64,000 nt of DNA from Paraburkholderia hiiakae (GTDB taxonomy: Bacteria; Pseudomonadota; Gammaproteobacteria; Burkholderiales; Burkholderiaceae). Below the pieces are notes generated by a model. That model did not search any database. It had not been told where the DNA came from and saw only the letters and a list, made by a program, of their open reading frames with translations. Every line of letters starts with the position of its first letter. Positions within the stretch are counted from its first letter, which is position 1. A program made the translations under genes and the position numbers. The stretch spans positions 326,141-390,140 of the forward strand of contig NZ_CAJHCQ010000006.1 in NCBI RefSeq assembly GCF_904848665.1, given 5' to 3'. This document shows positions 8,649 to 16,424 of the stretch, one piece after another.

Positions 8649-9398
8649 TTACGTGCCAGAAAGTAATGCCCCCGCCTGTGGGACGACGGGTTCAAGCTTG
8701 AGACGATCGAGCATTCCGCGGGCGGTGCAAACCGCCGTCGAGACCGTTCGGATTCCAAGCATGTCTTCGATACGCTGGATCGCTGGCAGCGACGGCATTT
8801 GCACGCACGCAGACGCCACGACGACATCCGCACCATCCGTATTCAGTCGGCGGACATCATCGACCAGCTTCAAAGGATCGCGCAATCCGACTTCAAGATT
8901 GTCAGGAATCTCGAAGCAGATAGAGTCGATCACTTCGATACCTTCGTTTTCGATGTATGAAACGACGAGGTCGGTTAGCGGCCGCATGTAAGGAGCCATG
9001 AGGGAAATTCGTCGGGCGCCGAGGATTTTCAGGCCTTCGATCAGCGCGCCGGCCGAAGTCATGACCGGCGCAAGGCAATCATTCGCGCGTGCGACTTCGG
9101 TGAGTTCGCGCTCGGTTTGCCGGTGGTACCCGTGTCCCATAGACATGATGGCGACCAGACAGGCAGTGCTCATCACGTCCACACGCGCGTCCGCCAGCTC
9201 CGCTGCGCAGCGAAGGCCCTGCTTGTTCATTTCGATCAGCTCTTCTTTCGTCACCTTATGCATTCTCATCCGGCTCGAATGGAAGGTGAATCGTTCGGGC
9301 CTGATTCCTTCGCGGGCTCGAAGCATCGCCGGTATTTCGGTTTCCATCGTAGTGTTTGAGCTAGGCACAATTTGGCCGATGCGGAAATGGGAAGTCAT
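8649..9398 (-). CDS. maiA: Maleate cis-trans isomerase (Asp/Glu racemase superfamily)
   Basis: A 249-aa cytoplasmic enzyme predicted to convert maleate to fumarate, the last step of nicotinate-type and gentisate-related maleamate pathways. The N-terminus IGQIVPSSNTTMETEIPAML and the stretch RFTFHSSRMRM are characteristic of the nicotinate-pathway maleate isomerases. Both catalytic cysteines are present: TACLVAIM (about residue 80) and SACVQM (about residue 200). The ATG at 9398 has GAGGA upstream; the longer open frame to 9536 is not expected in the family. No maleamate amidase or hydroxylase genes are nearby, so the enzyme may serve an external maleate supply or a pathway encoded elsewhere. 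Confidence 0.9.
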   Translation of the reverse strand: MTSHFRIGQIVPSSNTTMETEIPAMLRAREGIRPERFTFHSSRMRMHKVTKEELIEMNKQGLRCAAELADARVDVMSTACLVAIMSMGHGYHRQTERELTEVARANDCLAPVMTSAGALIEGLKILGARRISLMAPYMRPLTDLVVSYIENEGIEVIDSICFEIPDNLEVGLRDPLKLVDDVRRLNTDGADVVVASACVQMPSLPAIQRIEDMLGIRTVSTAVCTARGMLDRLKLEPVVPQAGALLSGT

Positions 9399-10177
9399 GT
9401 CAGTCCTCGAATAAAGCAGCGTGACGCGCAAGCAGAGGCTGTGAATAGATTTATGTGAGCTGCCCTCGCGACTATGGGGTACGTGTTTCAGGTATTTGAA
9501 ACGGGTACGTTGGCTGGATGTGCTCATGCGTGGCATTTGCCAAAGTCAGCGGAATGCTCCTGCCTTCAATGCAGACATCGTCAACCGCGATGGACATCAA
9601 CATACTGGATTGAGGCGAAATACGTCGCAGTGCGGCGTTTCCGGAAAAAAATCGATGAAAACGGCTATCGAGTCTTTCTCGGGATTTTTGTTGCCGTAAC
9701 TAATCCGGCTACCTGCTGTTTTTGATATTTCGCTTGGTGAATTGATGCGTTGCAAAACTAATCATGCGTCAGACGACGAGATCGAGATCACGATGATATT
9801 GAAGAAACGAAACCCTGAACGCGTCGCGAATCTGTCCGTCGTTGGGTCGGCGGCTGCGCACGAGAAATGCGCGTGATCTCGGTGTTGATGTGCCGCGACG
9901 AAGCAACTTGCCTCAGGCAGTCTTAATAACTTTGTTTTCGCTCGGACTGGCAAAAAACGACGCGTCGTGTGGCATTCACCTACCGTGGGCGAAGAAGAGA
10001 CTTTGAGCACCCCGGGGAGTAAGGAATGCATTCAAGAAAGTAAAATGAAATATTTTCAGTAATGCCTTACGCACTAACGTGGTGCGACTCCGCGCTTGGG
10101 CCGCAAGAAGGAAGCATTAAAGTCCAAAGTTAAAGTTTTATGGTTCCCGCACCAGTTCCCGCGCCGCTCGCCCAGTC
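9399..10177. other. Long intergenic region upstream of maiA
   Basis: About 780 bp without a convincing gene. Small open frames (for example 9474-9725) lack a ribosome site and recognisable content. The only structure I find is the inverted repeat at 9485-9502. The rest has lower GC than its neighbours and may contain a degraded gene or a small RNA, but nothing supports either. Confidence 0.4.
9479..9508. promoter_or_regulatory. Inverted repeat upstream of maiA, candidate operator
   Basis: GTTTCA (9485-9490) and TGAAAC (9497-9502) form a 6-bp dyad with a 6-bp spacer, flanked by GTAC on both sides (9479-9482 and 9505-9508). It lies about 80 bp upstream of the maiA start and could bind a dimeric regulator. 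Confidence 0.35.
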
Positions 10178-10813
10178 TTACTGGCGCAACAACGCCATCA
10201 TCGCGCCGAAGCCGACGAACACGCCGCCCGTCACGCGATTGAACGCTTTCGCCACGCGCCGGCTCTTGAGCGTCGCGCCGATGCGCGTGCCGAAACCCGC
10301 GTAGACGAGATACCAGCTCACTTCGCACACGGCGAAGGTCGTTACGAGCACGCCGAACTGGGGAAGCACCGGGCGGGTCGCGTCGATGAACTGCGGCAGC
10401 AGCGCCGCCGCGAAAAGGATCGCCTTCGGGTTGCTGCCGCCAACGAAAAAGCCGTTGCGATAGAGCGCAAGCGGCGAGCGCACGGGGCGCGCGGCCACGC
10501 GCTCGGCAACGTCGGCGGCGGCCTCCGGCGCGGGGGCGCCCCACGCCTTGATGCCCAGGTACACGAGGTACGCCGCGCCGATGAAACGCAGCGCGTTGAA
10601 CATGGTCGGCCATGCCTGCAGGAATACGCCGAGCCCGGCTGCGGAGACGGCCAGCATCAGGACAAGGGCGGAAAGGCAGCCGGCCATGGTTGCGCTCGTG
10701 CGGCGCAGTCCGTACTGCGCGCCGTGCGACATGATGAGCAACATGTTGGGACCGGGGATGGCGCAGACGACGAAGACGGTGACGAGGAACAGCCACCAGG
10801 TATGCAGATTCAT
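10178..10813 (-). CDS. LysE/RhtB-family amino acid exporter
   Basis: A 211-aa inner-membrane exporter with about six hydrophobic helices. The family signature follows the first helix: CAIPGPNMLLIMSHGAQYG; later comes NPKAILFAAALLPQF and the C-terminal NRVTGGVFVGFGAMMAL. Such proteins export amino acids or homoserine lactone-like compounds by proton antiport. The start at 10813 matches the usual N-terminus (MNLHTWWLF); the frame stays open to 10990 and beyond, but that part encodes the leader hairpin. The gene has an unusual upstream region (promoter, palindrome and terminator-like hairpin), which suggests expression is switched by attenuation or an operator-binding repressor. Confidence 0.87.
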   Translation of the reverse strand: MNLHTWWLFLVTVFVVCAIPGPNMLLIMSHGAQYGLRRTSATMAGCLSALVLMLAVSAAGLGVFLQAWPTMFNALRFIGAAYLVYLGIKAWGAPAPEAAADVAERVAARPVRSPLALYRNGFFVGGSNPKAILFAAALLPQFIDATRPVLPQFGVLVTTFAVCEVSWYLVYAGFGTRIGATLKSRRVAKAFNRVTGGVFVGFGAMMALLRQ

Positions 10814-10938
10814 TGCAGCGGCGAAAAGAAAGAGGGCTGGAAAAACGGCGAAGGGTGAATTATGCCAGCGGACGGCGCGCGCCTGGCGGCGGCCCGCAGG
10901 CCGGGTGCAACGCCCCATCGGGCCAAAGTGCGGCCACG

Positions 10939-10969
10939 AAAAAGAAAAGCCCGCAGCGAGTGCGGGCTT
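10939..10969 (-). terminator. Intrinsic terminator inside the leader of the LysE-type gene
   Basis: On the minus strand AAGCCCGCA / TGCGGGCTT form a 9-bp stem (10947-10955 with 10961-10969) with a 5-nt loop, followed by TTCTTTTTC. It is a proper intrinsic terminator placed about 130 nt upstream of the exporter start codon and downstream of its promoter. Confidence 0.65.
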
Positions 10970-11005
10970 GAACCATGCCAATGGAGACATCGAGGAGACA
11001 ACCTC

Positions 11006-11034
11006 ACTATAGTCAAGGCATTGACGCATCGCAA
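11006..11034 (-). promoter_or_regulatory. Sigma-70-type promoter for the LysE-type gene
   Basis: On the minus strand: -35 TTGCGA (11029-11034), 17-bp spacer, -10 TATAGT (11006-11011). Transcription would begin near 10999, giving a leader of about 185 nt before the exporter start. Confidence 0.6.
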
Positions 11035-11050
11035 TATACGTTCGTATATT
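11033..11050. promoter_or_regulatory. Perfect 18-bp palindromic operator
   Basis: AATATACGTTCGTATATT: 8-bp arms with a central TT, abutting the -35 element of the exporter promoter. Its length and symmetry fit a TetR-, MarR- or ArsR-type dimer. It may also serve the plus-strand small gene at 11209. Confidence 0.6.
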
Positions 11051-11208
11051 GAATCGTTAACCATTGTCAGATTAATGAGTTAGTGATTGATGCGTCCATC
11101 GGGCAGGCACACAATGAAGCGGCGCGCTCGCTGGATGGGAAGGTGCGGCGCACGGGGGGCGAGACATCGCCTCGTCAGCCCGGAGCGGGTTTCAACTGGA
11201 GGGGTGAT

Positions 11209-11433
11209 ATGGGCATTCTGGACAAAGTGGGTGAAATTGCCGGTGCGGTGGCCGCAGTGGAAGGCGCCGAGAAGCTCGATCCGAACGCAGGCTTTCTGAC
11301 CAAGGCCGCTGCGGCAGTTGCCGGTTTCGAGGGAGCCAAGGAAGTCGAGCAGCTAGTCGAGAAGAAGGAAGACGAAAAGCCCGCCGACGACAACACCGCG
11401 CAGCCCGCGGACGGGTCGGATCAGCAGACGTGA
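11209..11433 (+). CDS. Small conserved hypothetical protein
   Basis: A 74-aa protein beginning MGILDKVGEIAGAVAAVEG. The ATG at 11209 has an excellent ribosome site (GGAGGGG, 7 nt away); the frame is open from 11083 but that part is not needed. The first half is small-residue-rich and could form one amphipathic or membrane-associated helix (residues 5-45); the C-terminal third is charged and probably disordered (KKEDEKPADD). I do not recognise a family with a known role. A good terminator follows. Confidence 0.7.
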   Translation: MGILDKVGEIAGAVAAVEGAEKLDPNAGFLTKAAAAVAGFEGAKEVEQLVEKKEDEKPADDNTAQPADGSDQQT

Positions 11434-11524
11434 GCGCCTCGCCGCGCGCGTGACGGATTGACCGGGGAGTCGGGCGCGCTTCGCTTCATGTCATTGGATA
11501 CGTGAGTGGCAGTTCAGATACAGG

Positions 11525-11555
11525 AAAGCCGCGGCAGAACAGCCGCGGCTTTTTC
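11525..11555 (+). terminator. Intrinsic terminator after the small gene
   Basis: AAAGCCGCGGC (11525-11535) and GCCGCGGCTTT (11542-11552) form an 11-bp stem with a 6-nt loop, followed by TT. It also sits just beyond the stop of the convergent MFS gene, so it may serve both strands. Confidence 0.75.
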
Positions 11556-11576
11556 ATTGGTGCGCCGGGCAGGGCA

Positions 11577-12857
11577 CTAGCGGGCAGAGGCCGGCGACGC
11601 GCGATAAACGAAGCCGAGCGCGATGACCGCTACGGTGAAGCCGAGGGCGACGAAACACACGCCGCTCCAGCGCGCCGAGGCCCATGCCGCGCCGGCCATG
11701 AGTGCGCCGGCCGCGCCGCCGATGAAGAACATCCCCACGAAGATCGCGTTGAGCCGCCCGCGCGCGGCGGGATTGAGCAGGTTGATGGCGCGCCGCCCGA
11801 GCGTCTGGTCGGCGATGACGCCCGCGTCGAGCAAGGCTGCGCCCGCAACGAGCAGACCCAGCGCCAACGCGGGATGCGCGGCGGCCGAAAAGCCGCCCCA
11901 GCCTGCGCCCGCTATGCCCAGCAGCACGACCGCGCCGAGCATCGTCGCGTGCGCGGCGTATTGAACCGCGCGCCCCGCGCCGCGATCGCCCAGCCGGCCC
12001 GCGAGCGGCGTGACGATCGCGCCGCTCGCGCCGGCCAGCGCGAACGCGGCAATGCCGTTCATGCCCAGCGAAAACGGCGGCTGCGACAGCAGCAGGGCGA
12101 CCGCGGTCCAGAACGCAGAGAAGGCGCCCAACGCGAGCGCCGCGAGGAAGGCGCTACGCCGCAGAACGCGCTCGGTGCGTAGCAACGTCCAGAGCGAATA
12201 CAGCAGATCGCCGTAGCGCGCAGTCACGGCTGGTATCCGGTGTGGCGTGCGCAGGAAGAGGACCACGGCGAGCAGGGCATCCGCTGCCGCTTCGATTCCG
12301 TAGAACGCACGCCAACCCAGCGTTCCCGCAATCAGGCTCGCAAGCGGCCGCGACAGCAGAATGCCCAGCATCAGGCCGCTCATCACGTTGCCTACCGCCC
12401 GCCCACGCTGGCTTTCGGGCGCCATCGAGGCGGCCATCGGCACGAGCATCTGGATCACGCTGGAGGTCGCTCCCGCGAGGAACGCGGCGGCGAGAAAGAG
12501 TGGGCCCGAGTGCGCCAGTGCCGCGAGGGCGAGGAAGGCGGCGCAGGTGAGGAGCGTGCGGAAAATCAGGCGCCGGTTTTCGAGCAGATCGCAAAGCGGC
12601 ACGAGCAGCAGCAGGCCGGCCGCGTACCCAAGCTGCGGCAGCATGGCGACCGCGCCGACGAACTCCGGGCGCAGATGCAACGACTGGCTCACGAGCCCCG
12701 CAAGCGGCTGGGCCGCCGAGAGATTGACGACGATTACGCCGACGGCGGCGGCGAAGAACAGCGTCATCGGCAGCGTGAGCGTGGCGTGAGTGGCATGGCT
12801 GACGGGGGTGGCTTCGCGCGCCATCACGCGCGTACAGGTTTCAGCAGGGTGCTCCAT
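11577..12857 (-). CDS. MFS transporter
   Basis: A 426-aa major facilitator with about twelve hydrophobic helices. The loop 2-3 signature is degenerate (LLLVPLCDLLENRRLI), helix 5 has GNVMSGLMLGILLSRPLASL, and the second half starts with a shorter loop and AGRLGDRGAGR. It resembles the AraJ/YdhP-like drug or sugar efflux branch. The ATG at 12857 has GCGGAG upstream. It is divergent from the LysR gene at 12953 with inverted repeats between them, so that regulator probably controls it. The substrate is unknown. Confidence 0.82.
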   Translation of the reverse strand: MEHPAETCTRVMAREATPVSHATHATLTLPMTLFFAAAVGVIVVNLSAAQPLAGLVSQSLHLRPEFVGAVAMLPQLGYAAGLLLLVPLCDLLENRRLIFRTLLTCAAFLALAALAHSGPLFLAAAFLAGATSSVIQMLVPMAASMAPESQRGRAVGNVMSGLMLGILLSRPLASLIAGTLGWRAFYGIEAAADALLAVVLFLRTPHRIPAVTARYGDLLYSLWTLLRTERVLRRSAFLAALALGAFSAFWTAVALLLSQPPFSLGMNGIAAFALAGASGAIVTPLAGRLGDRGAGRAVQYAAHATMLGAVVLLGIAGAGWGGFSAAAHPALALGLLVAGAALLDAGVIADQTLGRRAINLLNPAARGRLNAIFVGMFFIGGAAGALMAGAAWASARWSGVCFVALGFTVAVIALGFVYRASPASAR

Positions 12858-12873
12858 CGATTCGCTCCGCAAC

Positions 12874-12934
12874 GTGGGAAGTCCAGGTATCGTAGGGAGT
12901 CCCACGTTATGCGACAATTGAATTATCTCGATAA
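12874..12934. promoter_or_regulatory. Divergent promoter region with two inverted repeats
   Basis: GTGGGA (12874-12879) with TCCCAC (12900-12905), and TTATC-TC-GATAA (12923-12934), lie between the MFS and LysR genes. The second is a typical size for half of a LysR recognition site; assignment is inferred from position. Confidence 0.4.
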
Positions 12935-12952
12935 TCTTTATGCGGAGTCGTT

Positions 12953-13858
12953 GTGAACACGCGAGATCTGGAAGCCTTCGTGGCGGTGGTCGAAAGCGGC
13001 TCGCTCGTGCGGGCGTCAGAGAGACTGTTTCTCACGCAGCCGGGCCTCACGCGCCGCGTGCAGAACCTGGAAACGACGCTCGGCATCGAGCTTTTGGACC
13101 GCCAGAGCAAGCCTCTCAAACCCACGGCCGCCGGCAACGAGGTGTACAGCCTCGCGCGCTCGGTCCTGCGCGCGGTCGACGACTTGATGTCGGTCGCCTC
13201 GCCGGAAACCGAACCCGCGGGCGAACTCAAGCTCGGCGTGCCGCCGTTTCTCTCGGAGCTGGCGCTCGAGCAGCCCGTCGATCAATTGCGTGGCGAGTTT
13301 CCCAAGCTGACGCTGCGTGTGAGGGCGGGCTGGTCGCCAGGGCTACTCGACGAGGTTGAGCGCGCTCGGCTCGATGTGGCGGTCATCCTGCTGCCCGCCG
13401 CCGTTGCGCCGCCGGCGAGCGTTGTCGCGACCCAGCTCGGCTACACGCCGACCCTCGTCGTCGCGGCGCGCTCGTTCGGCTTGCCTGACGAGCCCACCAC
13501 GCTCGCCGCGCTCGCGCATCACCCGTGGGTGCTGAACCAGGACGGTTGCGGAATGCGCTCGGCGCTGAGCCGCGCCATGGGCACGGCGGGCCTGCCGTTC
13601 AATGTGGCGGTCGAGGCGTTCGGCTCGGAGTTGCAGCTTTCGCTGATCGCGCGCGGCATGGGCGTCGGGCTTGCCGCGCCGCAGGCGCTCGCGCGCAGCC
13701 CCCTTCGCGACCAGCTGCAGATCATCGACGCGACCGACTTCCGCTCGGGACTGAACGTATGGCTCGTGCACGGGGCGTTGCCGGGACGCCTCGTGCGGCC
13801 GGTCGCGCTCATTCGCGACGCGCTGGCTAACAAGCTGGAGATGGCCGAAATGGCGTGA
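12953..13858 (+). CDS. LysR-family transcriptional regulator
   Basis: A 301-aa LysR regulator starting at GTG 12953, with GGAG just upstream. N-terminal helix-turn-helix (SLVRASERLFLTQPGLTRRVQ), then effector domain (GELKLGVPPFLSELALE). The C-terminal half has the usual GMGVGLAAPQAL segment. Divergent from the MFS gene and probably its regulator; convergent with the aldo/keto reductase that follows. Confidence 0.88.
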   Translation: MNTRDLEAFVAVVESGSLVRASERLFLTQPGLTRRVQNLETTLGIELLDRQSKPLKPTAAGNEVYSLARSVLRAVDDLMSVASPETEPAGELKLGVPPFLSELALEQPVDQLRGEFPKLTLRVRAGWSPGLLDEVERARLDVAVILLPAAVAPPASVVATQLGYTPTLVVAARSFGLPDEPTTLAALAHHPWVLNQDGCGMRSALSRAMGTAGLPFNVAVEAFGSELQLSLIARGMGVGLAAPQALARSPLRDQLQIIDATDFRSGLNVWLVHGALPGRLVRPVALIRDALANKLEMAEMA

Positions 13859-13869
13859 CGGCGCGGCGC

Positions 13870-14769
13870 TCAGGCGTGCGCGGCTGCGCCGCCGCCATTG
13901 CCACTGCTGCAGATGGCATCGAGTTCGGCGACCACCTCGTCGACCAGATCGAGCTGGGCTGCCGCTACGTTCTCACGCAGGTGCGCAAGCGTGGACGTGC
14001 CCGGGATCAGCAGGATGTTGGGCGAACGCCGCAGGAGCCACGCCAGCGCGAGCGCCATCGGCGTGACTTCGAGTCGAGCGGCGATCGACGAAAGCGTCGC
14101 AGACTGAATCGGCGTAAAGCCGCCGAGCGGAAAGAACGGCACGTAGGCAATGCCCTGCGCGGCCAGTGCGTCGATGAGCGCGTCGTCGTCGCGGTGCACG
14201 AGGTTGTAGTGATTCTGCACGCAGACAATCGGCACGACGCGCTGCGCCGCCGCGATTTGCGCAGCGGTGGCGTTGGACATGCCCACGTTGCGCACGAGGC
14301 CGCGCTCTCGCAGCCGGGCAAGCGCTTCGACCTGCTTTTCGACGGGCCCTTCGGAGGGCTTGTGGACATCGCCCATGATGCGCAGGTTGACCACGTCGAG
14401 TGCTTCGAGGCCCAGATTGCGCAGGTTGTCGTGCACGGCGCGCTCGATATCGACGGGTTCCAGTGCCGGCAACCACGCGCCCTTGTCGTCGCGCACGGCG
14501 CCCACCTTGGTGACGATCGTGAGGTTCTGCGCATACGGGTGCAGCGCTTCACGGATGATCTCGTTCGTCACGTGCGGGCCATAGAAGTCGCTCGTGTCGA
14601 TGTGATCGACGCCCAGCGCGAGGGCCTCGCGCAGCACCGCGACGGCCTGCGCGCGGTCCTTCGGGGGCCCGAACACGCCGGGGCCGGCCAGTTGCATGGC
14701 GCCGTAGCCCATGCGGTTCACCTGACGGCCGGCCAGCTCATACGTGCTCGCGGGTTTGCGGTTCGGCAT
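13870..14769 (-). CDS. pdxI: Pyridoxal reductase PdxI (YdbC-type aldo/keto reductase)
   Basis: A 299-aa NADPH-dependent aldo/keto reductase that closely follows E. coli YdbC/PdxI: GYGAMQLAGPGVFGPP, HIDTSDFYGPHVTN, LTIVTK, AYVPFFPLGGFTP, LLIPGTSSxAHLREN-like NILLIPGTSTLAHLREN. In E. coli this enzyme reduces pyridoxal to pyridoxine in the vitamin B6 salvage route. The catalytic Asp/Tyr (HIDTSDFY) and Lys (VTK) are visible; where many aldo/keto reductases have His the sequence reads VVNLRIMG, as in the E. coli protein. ATG 14769 has GAGGAG upstream. Divergent from the LysR gene at 14899. Confidence 0.85.
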   Translation of the reverse strand: MPNRKPASTYELAGRQVNRMGYGAMQLAGPGVFGPPKDRAQAVAVLREALALGVDHIDTSDFYGPHVTNEIIREALHPYAQNLTIVTKVGAVRDDKGAWLPALEPVDIERAVHDNLRNLGLEALDVVNLRIMGDVHKPSEGPVEKQVEALARLRERGLVRNVGMSNATAAQIAAAQRVVPIVCVQNHYNLVHRDDDALIDALAAQGIAYVPFFPLGGFTPIQSATLSSIAARLEVTPMALALAWLLRRSPNILLIPGTSTLAHLRENVAAAQLDLVDEVVAELDAICSSGNGGGAAAHA

Positions 14770-14848
14770 TGCGTACTCCTCGGTTGACGAATGTCCGCAG
14801 TATGGGCGCGTTCGAATTGTCCGATAATCCCGTCTGATCAGAACAGGC

Positions 14849-14866
14849 TGTGCATGATTTCGCACA
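14849..14866. promoter_or_regulatory. Inverted repeat between pdxI and the LysR gene
   Basis: TGTGC (14849-14853) and GCACA (14862-14866), 8 bp apart, 33 bp before the LysR start; a candidate site for autoregulation. Confidence 0.3.
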
Positions 14867-14898
14867 ATTCAATACGTTCGAACAGCGCGGGGTGAACG

Positions 14899-15816
14899 AT
14901 GCCGATGGAAATGAACGATCTGGCCGCTTTCGTTTCAGTGGCGCGCGCGGGTGGTTTTCGCGATGCGGCGCGCGTGGGCGGTGTTTCAGCCTCCAGCCTG
15001 AGTGCGGCGGTGCGCAGGCTGGAGGCGAAGCTCGGGCTGCGCCTTTTGAACCGCACCACGCGCAGCGTCGCGCCGACCGAAGCGGGGCGGCGCCTGCTCG
15101 AATCGATCACGCCGCTCTTCAGCGAGATGGAAGCGGCGCTCGATGTGCTCAACGGCTACCGCGAAAAGCCGGCGGGCACGCTCAAGCTCAACGTGCCCGC
15201 GAGCGCGGCGCGCACCATTCTGCCCGGCGTGCTCGCGCCGTTTCATCGCGCGTATCCCGAGATCCGTGTGGAAGTGGTGGTGGAGGACGGCTTCGTCGAC
15301 GTGCTGCAGCTCGGCTGCGACGCCGGTATTCGCTACGACGAGCGGCTGGAGCAGGACATGATCGCGATTCCCATCGGCCCGCGCGTGGAGCGCTTCGCGA
15401 CGGTCGCTTCGCCCGCTTATCTCGCGGCGCGCGGGCGGCCTGAACATCCGCGCGAGTTGCTCGGGCACGCCTGCCTGCGCGTGCAGTTCGCGGGCGGCGC
15501 GCTGCCGCTCTGGCATTTCGAGCGCGATGGCGAAGTGTTGCGCCTCGATCCGCCTACGCCGCTCGTCGTGCGCCCGGGCGCCGCGCTCGACTTGCTGATC
15601 AACATGGCGCTCGACGGCGTGGGCATTGTGTATCTGTTTGAGGAGATGTTGCTGCCGCATATTCGAAGCGGCGCGCTCGTGCGCTTGCTCGACGACTGGG
15701 ACGTCTCGTTTCCGGGGCCGTTTCTCTACTATCCGGGACGGCGGCACCTGCCGGCGCCGTTGCGCGCGTTCGTCGACTTCGTCAGGGAAAATGCGCAAGA
15801 CGATTCGGCCTCCTGA
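14899..15816 (+). CDS. LysR-family transcriptional regulator
   Basis: A 305-aa LysR regulator. The ATG at 14899 follows GGGGTGAAC; two in-frame ATGs lie just inside. N-terminal domain with GFRDAARVGGVSASSLSAAVRR and LLNRTTRSVAPTEAG, effector domain with GCDAGIRYDERLEQDMIAIPI and LDDWDVSF. It is of the same subgroup as the regulator at 1926. It is divergent from pdxI and likely regulates it. Confidence 0.88.
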   Translation: MPMEMNDLAAFVSVARAGGFRDAARVGGVSASSLSAAVRRLEAKLGLRLLNRTTRSVAPTEAGRRLLESITPLFSEMEAALDVLNGYREKPAGTLKLNVPASAARTILPGVLAPFHRAYPEIRVEVVVEDGFVDVLQLGCDAGIRYDERLEQDMIAIPIGPRVERFATVASPAYLAARGRPEHPRELLGHACLRVQFAGGALPLWHFERDGEVLRLDPPTPLVVRPGAALDLLINMALDGVGIVYLFEEMLLPHIRSGALVRLLDDWDVSFPGPFLYYPGRRHLPAPLRAFVDFVRENAQDDSAS

Positions 15817-15831
15817 GTTGTGTCGAATCGT

Positions 15832-16230
15832 TCACGTCGCCCATTCAGGGTGATGCGGCGTTGCGCCTTCATCAGTGAGCCACGGGACGTCGTGCGACGT
15901 CCAGATATGGAACTCGGGGCGCGCGCCGGGATTGTCGTCGAGCGTGGCGACGCGCAGGATCACATGCGGCTGCGCGGGACGCTCGGCCATGAGATGGCTG
16001 CCGCAGGTCGAGCAGAAATAGCGGTACTTGCCTTCGGACGACTCATAGCGTGTGAGCCGCGCCTCGCCCGCGAGCCAGCGGAAGTCTTCGCGCATCACGC
16101 GCGCCGTGCTCGCGTAGGCGCTGCCCTGCGCCTTGCGGCAGGTCACGCAATGGCAATGCGCAATCGGCGATGCAAGCCGGTTGGCTTCGTAGCGGACGGC
16201 CCCACACAGGCAGCTTCCCTTGAGTGGCAT
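15832..16230 (-). CDS. GFA-family (CENP-V/glutathione-dependent formaldehyde-activating-like) protein
   Basis: A 132-aa zinc protein. The family cysteines are present: CLCGAV (CxCG), HCHCVTCRK (CxxC) and FCSTCGSHL (CxxC), which bind structural and catalytic zinc. The founding member was thought to speed formation of S-hydroxymethylglutathione, but the role of most members is open. Start ATG 16230, with GAGG upstream. Convergent with the LysR gene to its left. Confidence 0.87.
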   Translation of the reverse strand: MPLKGSCLCGAVRYEANRLASPIAHCHCVTCRKAQGSAYASTARVMREDFRWLAGEARLTRYESSEGKYRYFCSTCGSHLMAERPAQPHVILRVATLDDNPGARPEFHIWTSHDVPWLTDEGATPHHPEWAT

Positions 16231-16424
16231 GACAACCTCGCGAACATGAGCGGATAGGGCGTCGCGCGGACCGGCTGCGACGCGAGCGGCCAGTATAAGG
16301 GCGCGTGTGGGCGCGTAAAGAGCCGGTATCGCGTTTTCGGACTCTGCCAATGTTCACGACTATGAGACGCCCGTAGATTGGGAGACTTCGCGCCGCAAGC
16401 GCTTTGCCTCTTATGAGAACGCCG

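Noticed and set aside
9474..9725. 83-residue plus-strand frame in the long gap upstream of maiA
   Set aside because: No ribosome site, odd composition, crosses the dyad; probably chance.
10939..10990. Classical amino-acid attenuator with leader peptide
   Set aside because: The frame from ATG 10990 has no stop before the hairpin and no run of one amino acid, so a classical leader peptide is not supported; only a leader terminator is claimed.
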